In this document: piece by piece, positions 22,047 through 34,080 of the stretch
Layout: each line of letters starts with the position of its first letter
Position numbering within the stretch: the first letter of the stretch is position 1
Assembly (NCBI RefSeq): GCF_043290135.1
Contig: NC_134702.1
Location: forward strand, 75,014,417-75,078,416
Reading direction: 5' to 3'
Length of the DNA stretch: 64,000 nt
From: Rhipicephalus microplus
Lineage: Eukaryota; Arthropoda; Arachnida; Ixodida; Ixodidae
Notes under the pieces: generated by a model
Seen by the model: only the letters and a program-made list of their open reading frames with translations
What the model was told of the DNA's origin: nothing
The model's database searches: none
Translations under genes and position numbers: made by a program

Positions 22047-23320
22047 TCACTTGTTGAGTTCCTGTCGTAGTACGGTTTTAATCCGTACTACATGTACAAC
22101 TTCCGGGAGATTCCGGCGTCGTGTTGTGCATACTTGACCTTCAGGGATCACTTCGTAGTTTAATGGGCCTAGCTGACGAAGAACCCTGTAAGGGCCAAAA
22201 TAGCGGCGCATAAGCTTTTCTGATAGGCCACGTGCAAGTACAGGCGTCCAGACCCACACTTGGTCTCCAGGGGAGTACTGAACATCCCTTCGTCTTAGAT
22301 TGTAACAGTGCGCGTCGACGTCCTGCTGTTGAATGATGCGGTTCCGTGCTAGTTGTCGCGCCTCTTCTGCCCTTTCTACATATTCGCTTATGTCAGGGTC
22401 CTCTTCATTCGTGCTGTTGACTGGCAGCATCGCGTCTAATGTTGTTATTACTGTCCGACCATAAACAAGTTGAAATGGCGTGAAGTGGGTTGTCTATTGT
22501 ACTGCGGTATTGTATGCAAATTTGCATACGGTAATATGGTGTCCCAAGTCCGATGCTCGACGTCCACATACATTGCGATCATGTCAGCAAGCATCCTGTT
22601 CAGCCTTTCAGTTAACCCGTTAGTTTGCGGATGGTATGCGGTAGTTCTTCTGTGGTCGGTGTGCGTTAGCTTCATGACAGACTGTACTAGCCTGGCAGTG
22701 AATGCAGTTCCTTTGTCAGTTATATGTACTTTAGGTGCGCCATGTCGCAGCACTATCTGGGTCACAAAAAACTGAGCCACTTCATTTGCCGTTCCTTTTG
22801 TGAGAGATGACGTCTCGGCATACCGGGTCATGAAGTCGGTTGCTACAACTATCCAGCGCTTCCCAAACGATGTCATAGGAAATGGTCCTAGCAAATCCAT
22901 TCCGACCTGCTCAAACGAAATTTTCGGTGGCTCTATCGGTTTCAAAAGACCTGCTGGTTTTAGGGGTGGTACTTTGCGTCTTTGGCATTCTCGACATGAT
23001 CTTACGTAATGCTGTACTGAATCCATCAATTTTGGCCAGTAATATCTCTGGCGGATTCTTGCCAAAGTCCTACTAATGCCCAAGTGACCTGCCGATGGGT
23101 CATCATGACACGCTTCTAAAATTTCCGCTCGCAGTGATGATGGTATCAGCAGTAGGAACGTTTCACCGGTGTGTTGAAAGTTTCTCTTGTAGAGAACGTT
23201 GTTGCGGAGGACGTAGGAAAGTAGTCCACGGACGAAAACTCGCGGTACTTCGACTGGCTGCCCCTGTAAGTATTGAATGAGCAGAAGTAATTCTGGGTCC
23301 ATTCGCTGATCATGAGCCAT
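22047..23320 (-). pseudogene. gypsy pol, integrase part
   Basis: Continues in the same frame after the TAG. The HHCC finger has HDDPSAGHLG and CRECQRRK. The catalytic core carries Asp in MDLLGPF, Asp in ITDKGTAF and Glu in GLTERLNR. Near 22517 a one-base frame change, followed by a TAG near 22496, breaks the region just after ILPYA. The last part (LVYGRTVITTLDAMLPV, then the YSPGDQVWVWTPV and GPYRVLRQLGP region) reads in another frame and stops at 22047. The DDE triad is intact upstream of the break. Confidence 0.88.
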
Positions 23321-24847
23321 CTACGATACATTCACAGCTCCAAGAAACGCGGAGTGTTGTTCATGCTCAGGAGACGAGGTCTGGACTGGTGCTCGTGACA
23401 AGCAGTCCGCGTCATTGTGCTTGTGGCCAGACTTGTAGACTACGGTGATGTCATATTCTTGTAGACGCAGGCTCCATCTAGCAAGTCTTCCGGAAGGATC
23501 CTTGAGGTTCGCAAGCCAGCACAATGAATGATGGTCACTGATGGCTCGGAATGGTCTACCGTATAAATATGGACGGAACTTACTGATGGCCCTTATAACT
23601 GCGAGACATTCCTTTTCCGTAGCTGAATAATTATACTCAGCTTTCGACAGAGTGCGGCTTGCATAAGCAATAACTTTTTGTTCCCCGTTCTGCCATTGAA
23701 CAAGAATAGCACCGAGGCCAACGTTGCTGGCGTCTGTATGAATGTCTGTTTTGGCATCTTCGTCAAAATGAGCGAGTATGGGAGGTGACTGCAAACGCCG
23801 TCGTAACTCAGAGAAGGCGTCTTCTTGCTCTTGGTGCCAGATAAATGGTACACCTTCCTTCGTAAGCCGTGTCAGTGGTTCCGCAATCTTGGAGAAGTTT
23901 TCAACGAAGCGCCTATAGTAGGCACAAAGCCCCAGGAAACGTCGCATAGCTTTTTTGTCTAGTGGTCTTGGAAAATTTTCAACCGCAGTGATTTTATCCG
24001 GATCTGGGCGGACAACGTGAGAACTGACAATGTGCCCGAGGAACCGAAGCTCCCGGAATCCAAAGTGGCACTTTTCGGGTTTGATCGTAAGTGCAGCCAT
24101 ACGAATGGCGTCCAGTACCGTTCTCAATCTCTGTACGTGCTGTTCGAACGTAGTGGAGTAAATTACTACGTCATCAAGATAGACAAGACATGACTGCCAT
24201 TTGAGGCCGGAGAGCACAGTGTCCATCATCCTCTGGAAGGTAGCGGGAGCAGAACACAAACCAAATGGGAGTACTTTGAACTCGTAGAGTCCGTCGGGTG
24301 TCACAAACGCCGTCTTTTCCCGATCTCGTTCGTCGATTTCTATTTGCCAGTACCCACTCTTTAGATCCGACGATGAAAAAAAGTGAGCATTGCGCAGTTT
24401 ATCCAACGTATCGTCGACTCGTGGGAGTGGGTACACGTCTCGCTTCGTGACGAGGTTGAGTTTTCTGTAATCAACACAGAAGCGCATGGTGTTGTCCTTC
24501 TTCTTCACCAGTACTACCGGCGATGCCCATGGGCTTTTGGAGGGCTGTATGACATCGTCGTCGAGCATCTCCTGTACTTGCTTCTTTATCGCCTCCCTTT
24601 CTTTCGGGGCTACTCGGTATGGATGCTGACATACTGGTCTAACATGCCCTTCGATTACAATGCGGTGCTTTGCTACAGGTGTACGTCCGACTTTCGATGA
24701 AGAGGAAAAACACTCTACGAATTCCTTGATCAACTCCACAATTTGGTCTTTCTGCAGAGATGAAAGCTCTCGGTCAATATCTATTTTCTCGAGGACACTG
24801 TCCACTGTTGAGGGCGTTGTGGGTACTTTTCCTATGGTGCAAACATC
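23321..24847 (-). pseudogene. gypsy pol, RT and RNase H part
   Basis: Same frame as the protease segment after the TGA. Counting from the first in-frame Met at 24805, RT blocks run from about residue 40 to 300, with the intact catalytic YLDD at 209-212. The RNase H catalytic HTDAS is near 356-360 with TEKECLA and SDHHSLCW behind it. It ends at an in-frame TAG (23321-23323) just after the RNase H domain. Catalytic residues are retained, so the RT itself looks undamaged, but it could only be made by readthrough. Confidence 0.9.
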
Positions 24848-25617
24848 TCAGACTTGTACGTAGTCATGAAGTGATGCTATGGCTGCGCCCTTCGCCACAT
24901 GCTGTACCTCGTTGGTAAAGTTAGTCAATAGCACATCAGTATATCCGTTCTGCAGGTTCACTAGACCTCTCGCCACGCGTATCCCCTTTGTGAGTAGCAG
25001 TTCGATATTTCCATCAGCTAGTCCGGCATATTCACGAAAAACGTCGCTTTTCACAGAAACTGTCACGCTGCTACGTGGCGGCACTGTCACACCTTCATCC
25101 ACAATACGAAGAGACGAAACAATTGGTTGCTCCGCATGACACACGGCAACAGCGTTCTCTGTAGAGAAAGAAACTTGGGATTTCTGCAAGTCGATGATGG
25201 CACTGTTCACTTGCAGGAAGTCCATGCCCAGAATTGCCTCTCGGGAACACTCGGGGGGAACAATAAAACTGCAGACGTACACATGGCCTCTTATTCCCCC
25301 TCTCTCTGTGCACATTCCTATGGGGCTGACTAAATGCCCTCCGGCGGTGCGTATCTGCGGTCCGGTCCAATGAGTGAGCACTTTCTTCAGCTTCTTTGCG
25401 AGCATGCTACTTATAACTGAGTAGTCTGTGCCTGTGTCTATTAACGCTATGGTTTCGACGTCGTCGATTCTGACTTGTAGCTCGGATGTCACGTCACCAT
25501 TACTGTGCTTGTCCGTCATTGTGTCAGTGTCGTCGTCTGATCCGGTTAGCGATGGAGGGTTTTCAGTTTTCCGAAAATCAGCGGCCCTGCCTCCACAGGT
25601 CACTGGTTCTAGTTTTC
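24848..25617 (-). pseudogene. gypsy pol, protease part
   Basis: Opens in the -1 frame relative to gag at GGA AAA CTA. It contains the retropepsin motif ALIDTGTDYSVISS and the flap/dimer region ending in CSREAILGMDFLQ. An in-frame TGA at 24848-24850 then separates it from RT without a frame change. The context (GTC TGA GAT) is consistent with CGA to TGA decay. Confidence 0.85.
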
Positions 25618-27014
25618 CCGTCGAGGGCTTGGTGAACGACGCCTCGGGAAGGTAGATGATGGGTGTGGACTCGGCGACCTATCGCGCATTGGTGCAATCG
25701 ACCGCGATTCATGTCGCTGAGTGTTTGGATATGCATAGCGCGAAGATAAATTTTCTTCGATTTCGTAAGGGCGCTCACCGTTACGAGGGCAGGGTGAATT
25801 CACTGGGAAGCCGCGTAGCCCGACCCGACGGTAGTGGCATGTCCGATAAAGATGACCTGCCTTCCCACAGTGGTAGCAGAGGGGCCGCCGGTCTGCCGTG
25901 CGCCATACATCACTTTTGTGGGTTCTCGCTACTGGCGTCGGCGGTGGCGTACTGCGAGGAAAGGTCGGTGGCATAACGGGAGCTTGTACAAAGCTCGGGC
26001 GTCTCATGTCTTGCCGTACGACTTGCGCGTATGACAGCTGTGGCTGAGGTTCCGGTTGCGTGTAGTGTGGCACCTGAGGCTGCGGTTGAATAATTGCTTG
26101 CCGCACTTCTTCACGTACAACGTCCGCGATTGAGGGCATCGCTGGAGACTTTGGGGGAGTTGCAGTTTCTGGAGCTCCTCCTTAACAATAGCCCTCACCA
26201 TTTCCCGGAGGACGTCAACGTTGGTGGGGAGGGTTGTTGACTCCGCCCTGACTGAAGAGACGCTGAAGTCTCTGTTGTACAGTCGCGCACGTTGTTGTAG
26301 TGTCCTTTCCATGGTCATTGCCTCGGACCGGAACTCCGCCACAGTTCGCGGTGGATTACGCACCAGGCCTGCAAAAATCTCTTCTTTGACTCCGCGCATT
26401 AGGTGCCGCAACTTCTTCTCTTCGGTCATGTTTTGGTCGGCTCGGCGGAAGAGCCGCGACATGTCTTCTATGTACATGGCCACGCTCTCGTTATTCCGTT
26501 GGTTCCTTGTCTGAAAAGCAGCCTCTGCATTCTCTTTGCGCTCCGTGTTCGGATAGGTTGCGATGAGCTCTCGTCGGAAGTCGTCCCACGACACCAAGGA
26601 CGCTTCGTGGTTCTCAAACCACGTACGTGCCGAATCTTGCAGGGCGACGTAAACGTAACGAAGTTTTCGGGCTTCGTCCCAACCATTCAATCGTGCAACG
26701 CGCTCGAAGCCTTCAAGCCAGTCCTCGGCATCTTCAAAGGTCTCACCGTGGAAGACCTCTGGTGTACGTGGCGAATGCACAATGAGGTGAGATGGAGATG
26801 GCATTGACTGGGTGGCCATCGCAGTGACGCTTGTGCCTGAGATCTCGACAGGTCTTGATGGGTCAATTAGGGGGCCAAACTCGGGCTGCTCACCACGTAG
26901 TCGGCGACTCGTGCGTTGGTGCACAGGTGTCAATTCTGCTGGCTCCAATCTTGTGGGATCTGGGCTTCTCTCCCTTGCCTGTGGTGGGCTTGGAATCATA
27001 CCCAGCACGTCCAC
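25609..27014 (-). pseudogene. gag of the full-length gypsy element, frameshifted
   Basis: The first ATG is at about 26999, in the frame that opens just inside the primer-binding site. Matrix/capsid-like blocks are EVFHGETFEDAEDWLEGFER, TWFENHEASL and SVAMYIEDMSRLFRRAD, followed by the Glu/Lys-rich linker. Near 26150-26160 a one-base frame change, next to a C5 run, moves the protein into another frame that continues as MPSIADVVREEVRQA. It ends with a CX2CX4HX4C knuckle (CYHCGKAGHLYRTC), an Arg/Ser-Pro tail and GAA AAC TAG (25609-25617). It would form virus-like particles if repaired. The frameshift is probably a mutation rather than programmed. Confidence 0.85.
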
Positions 27015-27019
27015 CAGAT

Positions 27020-27513
<494 letters not shown>

Positions 27514-28375
27514 TGGTCTCGTTGGGCCAACGTGCCCCGATAGCGGATGCCGTCGCCGACCTTGCTGCGCGGCTCTCTGTCATTGAGGAGCAGTCTGGCC
27601 TTTGGCAACGTGTGTCTACCACGGTCGAACGAAGTGTTCCTCTGTTAGCTCAACCTACCTTCGACAGCACCTCGCCATGGGCAGCATTTTTTGGTGCAGT
27701 TCGTGTCCATTTCTGCACTAAAAGGCTGGATAGTTCGAAATGAAGCTCAGTCGGTTTTTGTGCAGCTCCGTGGCGCCGCGGTTGAATACCTCAAGTACAT
27801 CCCGCAAGTCGTCCGCTCAAACTATGAAGTTCTGGTCTCGGTGCTGGAAACCAAATTTGGTGACAGTCATCTTCTTCAGCTCTACCTCACACAACCTAAA
27901 CACGTCCAGAAAGTTTACCGTGACCTTTAAGAGCTCGCTGCTCACGTCGACAGCTTGTCTCGGAAGGCCTTGTTAGGTTGCTCCACCATAACCATGAACC
28001 TATTGCTGCTAATGACTTGGTTGATGCCATCAGTAACAGAATCGTCCAGCACTTCGTTCACCTCACTCGTCAGATTGACGTACGATCAGCTTTAGCTGTC
28101 GCTCTTCAGGCGGAGATACAAGAACGCTCACAAGCAGCTGAGGATCCATACCGGAGGCCAATTTACGCGGATGCATCATGCCGGACCCAGCCATTGGCTC
28201 CTTCTCGGCTCCACGATCCTACAGCGGTACTCCGGTGCTACCACTGCCACGATGTTGGGTATTTTGCTCAGAACTGCCCTCGGGTGACCAAGTCGCTGAC
28301 AAACTCAGCTCCTCGTATACATCTGCATCCTGGTCGCAAAGGATGCCCACCAGTCGACACCATCCATCCGTAAGA
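27514..28375 (+). pseudogene. Gag fragment of a second retroelement type
   Basis: Pieces read PSTFDS-like SPWAAFFGAVRVHF, DLVDAISNRIVQHF, VALQAEIQERSQAAED and a zinc knuckle CYHCHDVGYFAQNC (CX2CX4HX4C with Tyr-Phe). Several frame changes occur (27740, 27930). It differs from the Mag-like gags elsewhere in the window and is joined directly to an integrase, with no protease, RT or RNase H. It starts at the end of the GATA array. Confidence 0.65.
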
Positions 28376-29560
28376 CGGATTTATGGCATACCATCGACAA
28401 CTGCGAAGAAGCCCGTCAGAAGCCGGCCATACACGACGTCGTGGCGGAAGCCACGACGTCGTGTATGAGATGAACTTCACGCCACACGGACACGACTACT
28501 TACTAGTCGTCCCAACATCTCTAAGGAGCAAAGTATTACAGGCACGCCACGATGAACCACTATTCGGCCACTTGGGTTACACGCGTACGCTGTGCAGAGT
28601 AAGGCAGAAATATCACTGGCCAAGACAGGCCGTGATCGTTCGACAGTATGTTCGGACGGGCCTTGATTGCCAGCCCCGAAAAGCCCCACCCATCAAACCA
28701 GCTGGCCTCCTTCATCCTATTGACGTACCTGTTACTCCCTTTGCCTTAGTCGCAATGGATCTTTTGGGCCCAATTTCAACCTCATCGGCAGGTCGCAGAT
28801 AAAATATAGTAGCCACAGACTACCTCACTCGCTACGCTGAAACTAAGGCTCTGGAGAGGGGCACGGCATGTGAAACAGCCCCATTTTTGTAGAGATAGTG
28901 CTACTGAGGCATGGCGCTTCGTCAAAGGTAATAACTGACAGGGGAACTGTATTCGCAGCCGAACTATTACAGACAATTTATTACTAAGGGCCATATCTCA
29001 TCGCTAACAATGGCGTATCATCCGCGTACGAATTGCGAGCGTGTTAACAAGAAACTTGCGGATATTCTCTGCATGTACGTCAATGTCGAGCATAAAAACT
29101 GGGACGAGATCTTGCCGTATGGCACGTTCAACCATAACACGGTTCATCAAGAAACAACAAGAACAACGCCATTCCGCCTCTTTCATGGTCATGAAGTCAC
29201 CACTATGCTTGATGCTATGCTGCCGCACGAATGCGAAGATGCCGAAACGGCTGCTGCTTATAACACCCAGCTTGCCGAAGAAGCGCGACAACTTGTACGC
29301 CAACGTATTAGTCGCCAGCAGGACTACGATTCAGGACGCTACAACCTTCGTCATCAACCAGTCTCAAACGAGCCGTGAGAGAAAGTTTAGATCTGGACTC
29401 CCATTTGGCACCGAGGCCTCTCAGAAAGACTGCTAAGGCAGTACTTCGGGCCGTGGAAAGCTTTATGACGTCTCACTCACATTAATTAAGAGCTTGTTCC
29501 CGATACTGCGCAATGCTAAGGTGTCAAAATAATGTAGCAGCACTTGCATGCGTGGTTCCG
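28376..29560 (+). pseudogene. Ty3/gypsy integrase, decayed
   Basis: Reads MNFTPHGHDYLLVVPTSLRS, then ARHDEPLFGHLGYTRTL (finger), CQPRKAPPIKPAGLLHPIDV and VAMDLLGPISTS (first Asp). After stops and frame changes come VATDYLTRYAE, then MYVNVEHKNWDEILPYG and the C-terminal ARQLVRQRISRQQDYDSGRY and YFGPW. The second Asp region is broken by frameshifts near 28900-28990. The pol region upstream of integrase is deleted. Confidence 0.8.
28428..28467. repeat. Perfect hairpin with 18-bp arms at the gag-integrase junction
   Basis: CATACACGACGTCGTGGC, loop GGAA, then its exact reverse complement. The element has lost everything between gag and integrase at about this point. Confidence 0.92.
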
Positions 29561-30060
29561 ATGAAGCCTTATTTCTCCGAATGAACTCATGCGTTTCGAA
29601 AGTCTATAAACCACTTTGATTATAAAGCACCGGTATGATGCATTCTTGAATAGGAGGCTAATGTCATGGCTAAGGGCCGGGCAGGAAGACAGAAGACAGT
29701 GAAGTGGTGAGCGCGTACAGCAACCACGGTTCCTTCGATGAAGATAACGTCGAAGTGGCTGCTCTTTTTTGTTTTGTTAATACAAACCTTCTTTTTCCTG
29801 GTCACACCCTCGTCCTGCGTCCTGTTCTTTCCCCGTCGTGACAATATAACCAGCAAGACCAAATGACCGGCAACATCGCATATTTTGGCAGCAAGTGGCG
29901 TCCTACAATTATCAAGACGGCAGGATGAAGCCAGTACATGGCGTTCTTGCAGATGACGGGCAGGATTATTGCACGCCACCCTGTCGTGCTTCGGGCTCAG
30001 GTGAGACATGCAAAGTTGCAACAGGGTCTTGTAAAGCTCATTAAAGAAGTGACAGGTAGA
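29561..30060. other. No recognised feature
   Basis: No family motif on either strand. Confidence 0.4.
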
Positions 30061-30063
30061 ATG

Positions 30064-30549
30064 TCATGCATTGAAAGCGACAGTCTCAATACCTTTGACC
30101 AGGTGGCTCACTTGGACATTCTTTGCCCGTGAGATGTTAACGCTTTGGCACAGGGGTGAGATTGTCTTTGATCTAAGAAGTGTATGACTCGACGGTTCAT
30201 TGAACACGTGCCCCAAGCGTCTTTTCATAATATTCAAGCGCACTGAAGGCTTGGAAAAAATCTGGCGTAGCTGATGTGTGTAGGGGCTCAAGTCACAAAA
30301 TTTGTCGCGTGGTTGAAAAACCACGGCTTGCGGAGCCTGTGAGGGGTAGAATGCAACTGAGGTGAGTTTCGCAGGCTCATCACAGTGGTTGATGGCACTC
30401 ATGTGGCCATTCTCCTCGATACAGTCCTGGACGTCCTCACCGAGCAGCCATGTAAAGAGTGGTGGATCCTTTTTCAGAGCTGGTGACCAACCGAGAAGGG
30501 TTTGTTTGCGGAGTTCACCAAAGGGGGTTGAAAGCTGCGTGCCACGATG
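30064..30549 (-). CDS. Unidentified open frame
   Basis: About 160 codons are open on the minus strand from a TAG at about 30550 down to a stop at 30064; the first Met is at 30402. The translation has a protein-like composition (…PLFTWLLGEDVQDCIEENG… then KFCDLSPYTHQLRQIFSK). I do not recognise a family. There is no ATG near the open start, so it could be an exon fragment or a piece of an unrecognised transposase. No promoter or splice structure was established. Confidence 0.25.
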   Translation of the reverse strand, partial: HRGTQLSTPFGELRKQTLLGWSPALKKDPPLFTWLLGEDVQDCIEENGHMSAINHCDEPAKLTSVAFYPSQAPQAVVFQPRDKFCDLSPYTHQLRQIFSKPSVRLNIMKRRLGHVFNEPSSHTLLRSKTISPLCQSVNISRAKNVQVSHLVKGIETVAFNA

Positions 30550-30552
30550 CTA

Positions 30553-30924
30553 ATCTCGCGGCATTACCGAACAAAGGTGGTATAAGTGGCGTCTTGAACT
30601 GAGCTCCAGTGATGTGTTCTATGTTACGTTGGAGGGTGTCCGAGAGCGCGAGAGGATTCGGGGACCGGGAAGCACTCTCCACCACTCTTAAGACAATGCC
30701 GAAAACCCTGAAGACTGTTCTGCATTGTTTCTAGTATATGCCCTACAACCCAAACAGAAGTGATGAAGATGAGTAAGTAGAGTTGAGGAGAGGATGTCTC
30801 TAAATAATGTTCACAGTACCTAGGATGTTAACTTTGAAGTTAGGTTAGTCAAGACCTTGCCTTTAGTGAAGTTGTCAGCATTCGCCAGTGTTATTTTGTT
30901 CTTTTATGGCGTTCTCGTGCACCG
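30553..30924. other. No recognised feature
   Basis: No coding or repeat signature recognised. Confidence 0.4.
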
Positions 30925-30985
30925 GCTAACTATATAATTTTAGAACAACCGTCGTTCTTGGGGACCGTCAACGCAAAAAATCGGT
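30925..30985 (-). repeat. Dispersed repeat family B, separated end
   Basis: On the minus strand GATTTTTTGCGTTGACGGTC and CCAAGAACGACGGTTGTTCT match the right end of the family B copy at 12112-12160. The rest of this copy lies beyond the LINE at 31971-32605. Confidence 0.45.
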
Positions 30986-30989
30986 CTAT

Positions 30990-31060
30990 CTGTGTGTATG
31001 TCTGTCTGGCTGTCTGTCTGTCTGTCTGTCTGTCTGTTTATCTGCCTGTCTGTCTGTACA
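30990..31060. repeat. (TCTG)n microsatellite, probable LINE 3' tail
   Basis: Seen as CAGA repeats on the minus strand, i.e. at the 3' end of the minus-strand LINE that follows to the right. Confidence 0.8.
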
Positions 31061-31970
31061 TTTGTCTGTTTGTGAAAAGAATTTGTTGTTTATCAAAATT
31101 ACATAGCAGAGGTTCCACACACAATATGGTTCAGTGTTCAAATGGCCTCCAATTACATTGACACAGGTACTACAGCAGAGTCACACAAATATTTAACATT
31201 ATTACCAGCAGTAGTTTGAGAACACACACAGCAAATCATTAGGGTGGCTTTTACGTGGTTCGCAATCCCTGTATTGGAGAACAGGCAAGCACAACGCTGT
31301 TGTTGATTATTTTATTAAAAGCCCACGACCAACGCGTGAGGAATTCTTTGTCACTTAGGAGGAACAATTCAGTTTCCAAATGATTGGTTACATTGTTGTG
31401 CATTCGCACTATCATCGGCCACTGGCTCTTGCGGGATCGTGTTTGGAGTGCTGCTATATTTCTGTTTTCCCACAAGAAAAACATTCCGGACGTCAGCACT
31501 AGACGTGCCAGTGCAACATCCGGGCACATAGTTCTTTTTATGAACCGCTCTATACCAAACGAGTGGTACGCCCCACCCACGACGAACCAGAATGTCTTGG
31601 CCACACGGAAAGTTAGCAATGCGTGTTCATTATCCTCGTGCTTCCTGCAGTGCACGCACTGCTCCGAGCGGATGAGATGCGATCTGTACATTCGGTCCGC
31701 CGTTGGCAAGACGGACCACCGAAAGCACCACACCTCATCCTGAAGTATACTGCCCCGTAGCCTGCTAGGGGTCAGCAGGACCCACGGAAACCTGAGGTTC
31801 TTAGCCTCGCAGCCAGATTTCACTGGTAACTTTTGCACCAACTCTGTGTTGTGAATCCCTAGGAGCGGAGTATCCAAGTATAGCGCAGCTAATTTCGTAT
31901 AGATACCTATGACATGCCTATAGGAGGGCGTTCGATTCAGCGCTTTGGGCCGCGGGGGCTGCGCCCATGA
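31061..31970 (-). pseudogene. LINE ORF2 C-terminal fragment
   Basis: The minus-strand frame ending at 31251 encodes the region after RT in non-LTR retrotransposons. It reads EVWCFRWSVLPTADRMYRSH, then CVHCRKHEDNEHAL and FW. This is the RT-associated zinc-binding pattern C..C....E...H, but the last Cys position is Phe (TFRVAKTFW). The frame continues upstream of 31970 into the family B repeat, which is not LINE sequence. A 5'-truncated insertion with a 3' UTR of about 190 bp and a (CAGA)n tail is the simplest reading. Confidence 0.7.
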
Positions 31971-32605
31971 CAGCACCCTAAACGCCACCAAAGTGTCGCA
32001 ACGATACTTCAAATGGCCGACCCAATCCGCAGCGCCCACCAATATTGGTCGAGGTTCAGCGTTCACACTCATGCAATTGTCAATTAAAAAGCAATTATTG
32101 CGCATATATGAGGCCCCATACCAGCACGTCAATATTATGTATGTGTATTTATTGACTAGAGAAGGCATACGTTAGTGATTCTAAGGAGCATGCTGCGCTG
32201 ACTATGCAACGCTGGCACAAAAAGGCAAGTGTTTCTGGTGCTTTGCTACGACGACATGGTGGTGGTACCTACCCGTCACCTTGCGTTCTACACTTTATCA
32301 CCTCAGAGATGGGCGCGCACGCCGCGCATTCCGTTTTCCAGGATAACTGCTAGATAACGCTCATGTTTCACGTGTGACGTGACTTCATGCGCTCGTTCAC
32401 CTCCGTTGCACATTCAAGGTACTCTAACGCAGCACCTCCAGAATACTATTTACCGATTTTCTTGCGCAGAACATCATGTCAACGTTTTGATCACACTCTC
32501 CAGACGCAAGACTATCGTCTTTCGACAACATTTGCAGTGTAACATGCAAATACACGGCCAATTTGTTCTTTTGCTCGTGTCGGGTAAGAGAATTTCGGCT
32601 TTGTC
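31971..32605 (-). repeat. Dispersed repeat family B, inverted copy interrupted by a LINE
   Basis: Its reverse complement follows 11512-12060 closely: GTCGAAAGACGATAGTCTTG, GAGCGCATGAAGTCACG, GTGCCAGCGTTGCATAGTCAGCGC, TATGCGCAATAATTGCTTTTTA and the segment up to GGTGGCGTTTAGGG. Confidence 0.6.
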
Positions 32606-34080
32606 ACGAACAAGTTTTGAATAGAGGTGAATATATCGCATTCTTTTAAGCTCTAGCCGCTGTCATTTCACAATAATTAGGTAGGTCGTTTACTTTCTGG
32701 TAGTTCAAAGCGCATATAAAAACATTTGTATTGAATGCACAGTTATTAGCGTAGAAGTTCATGAGCTTCATTTTCTACCACACTTCACTTTTCACTCAAT
32801 TGATGATGAACTTTCGGTGTAGTGGCAACTAAATAAGTCCTAAGAGAGAGGAATTTGGTTGTGTGTGTTTGTAAGGCCTTAACTGCGATTTGTAATTGAA
32901 GATTGTTTTTCGTAACACTCAGTGTCGTTCTAGGCAGCTCTTAGCTATAAGCAAAGTAATCAACAGAACAAAGCCCAAAATGCAAATTTCTTTGAAAAAC
33001 CTGAAGCATATATACCATATCTACAATGTGTACAATCACAGCAAATTTATGTTTACTTTAAGCATTTCGATGTTCCTACTCCTGATGCGTATCTTGATGC
33101 AAAAGCGCGTGCAAAGGCCCTACTTTACACGTGAAACATTCGTCATGTAAGCTGAAAACGTCGGTAAGGTAAAGGCATAACCTACAAAATGGCTGGTAAG
33201 AACCAGCGTTAAATGTTCCAAAAAAACACAATGGCACGTCTAAAGAATAAGGTTGGCAAGAAATGTTGGAGGTGCCAATACTTACACAATATTGGTTTTA
33301 CGTATTACGTACATGGTAGCTCAAGTTATCTTTGAAATCATTGGCGATACGTTGAACGGAAATTATTGACTGTAGCCTTCTTCTCATATATCGGCGTACT
33401 ATGGCTTTTAATTTTGACAAATGCATATATAGGTGCAGGAAAACCGCAAACATCAACGTAGGACCAATTTTTCTGCCATTGTTTGCCATATTTGCACCGA
33501 GATTATCCATTGCTGGCGTGCTGCCTAGGAAGCTTTGACAATGGTATTCTAGCATCATGTGGGTTGAGCTTTAAACGCTAATTTCATGTATAGGCTATTA
33601 ACCGTGCAAAGCTAATTTCACTTGATTAAGCTGCCATGTTTACAAAAGTAGCGGGTTGAGAGCCATCCTTCGTAAAAAAAATCCTGATTTGTTTCTAACA
33701 TATAAACTGCCTCGTCCTTGCGGCAAAACTCTCACATGCATTTTGCGACTGTCGAAATTTTTTGTTCAAGAAATAACAGCGCCCTGCATTTTGCTCAAAA
33801 TTTCAGCTACCTTATTGATTACAATAGGGTAGTATTATGTTGACGTGATTTTTATAATGGTGTTTATGCGCCGGGATATTTAAACATTCACTGAGGGAAA
33901 GTAAGCGATTCTTTTTGAGATAAATAAGTCGTCATTTTAATATGAAAGCCTTACGATAAAATTGCGTTCTGAAAACAGGTTTCATAAATATCAGCTAACG
34001 GACTGTTCCCTTGGTCTGCATTTCGAGGCTCCCGGGCAAGCGGGCTCACAGATTAATCTTGCCTTAGAGTCAACTTTGAA
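32606..34080. other. AT-rich sequence, no recognised feature
   Basis: No open frame with a family signature. Mostly AT-rich, apparently single-copy within the window. Confidence 0.45.

Noticed and set aside
26150..26160. Programmed frameshift inside gag of the 21.7-27.3 kb element
   Set aside because: The change lies next to a C5 run in the middle of gag and has no counterpart in the intact gag at 62.7-64.0 kb, so a mutation is more likely.
31251..32168. Intact 305-codon host gene on the minus strand
   Set aside because: The first ~65 codons lie in family B repeat sequence and the rest is a LINE C-terminus; the frame is a fusion.
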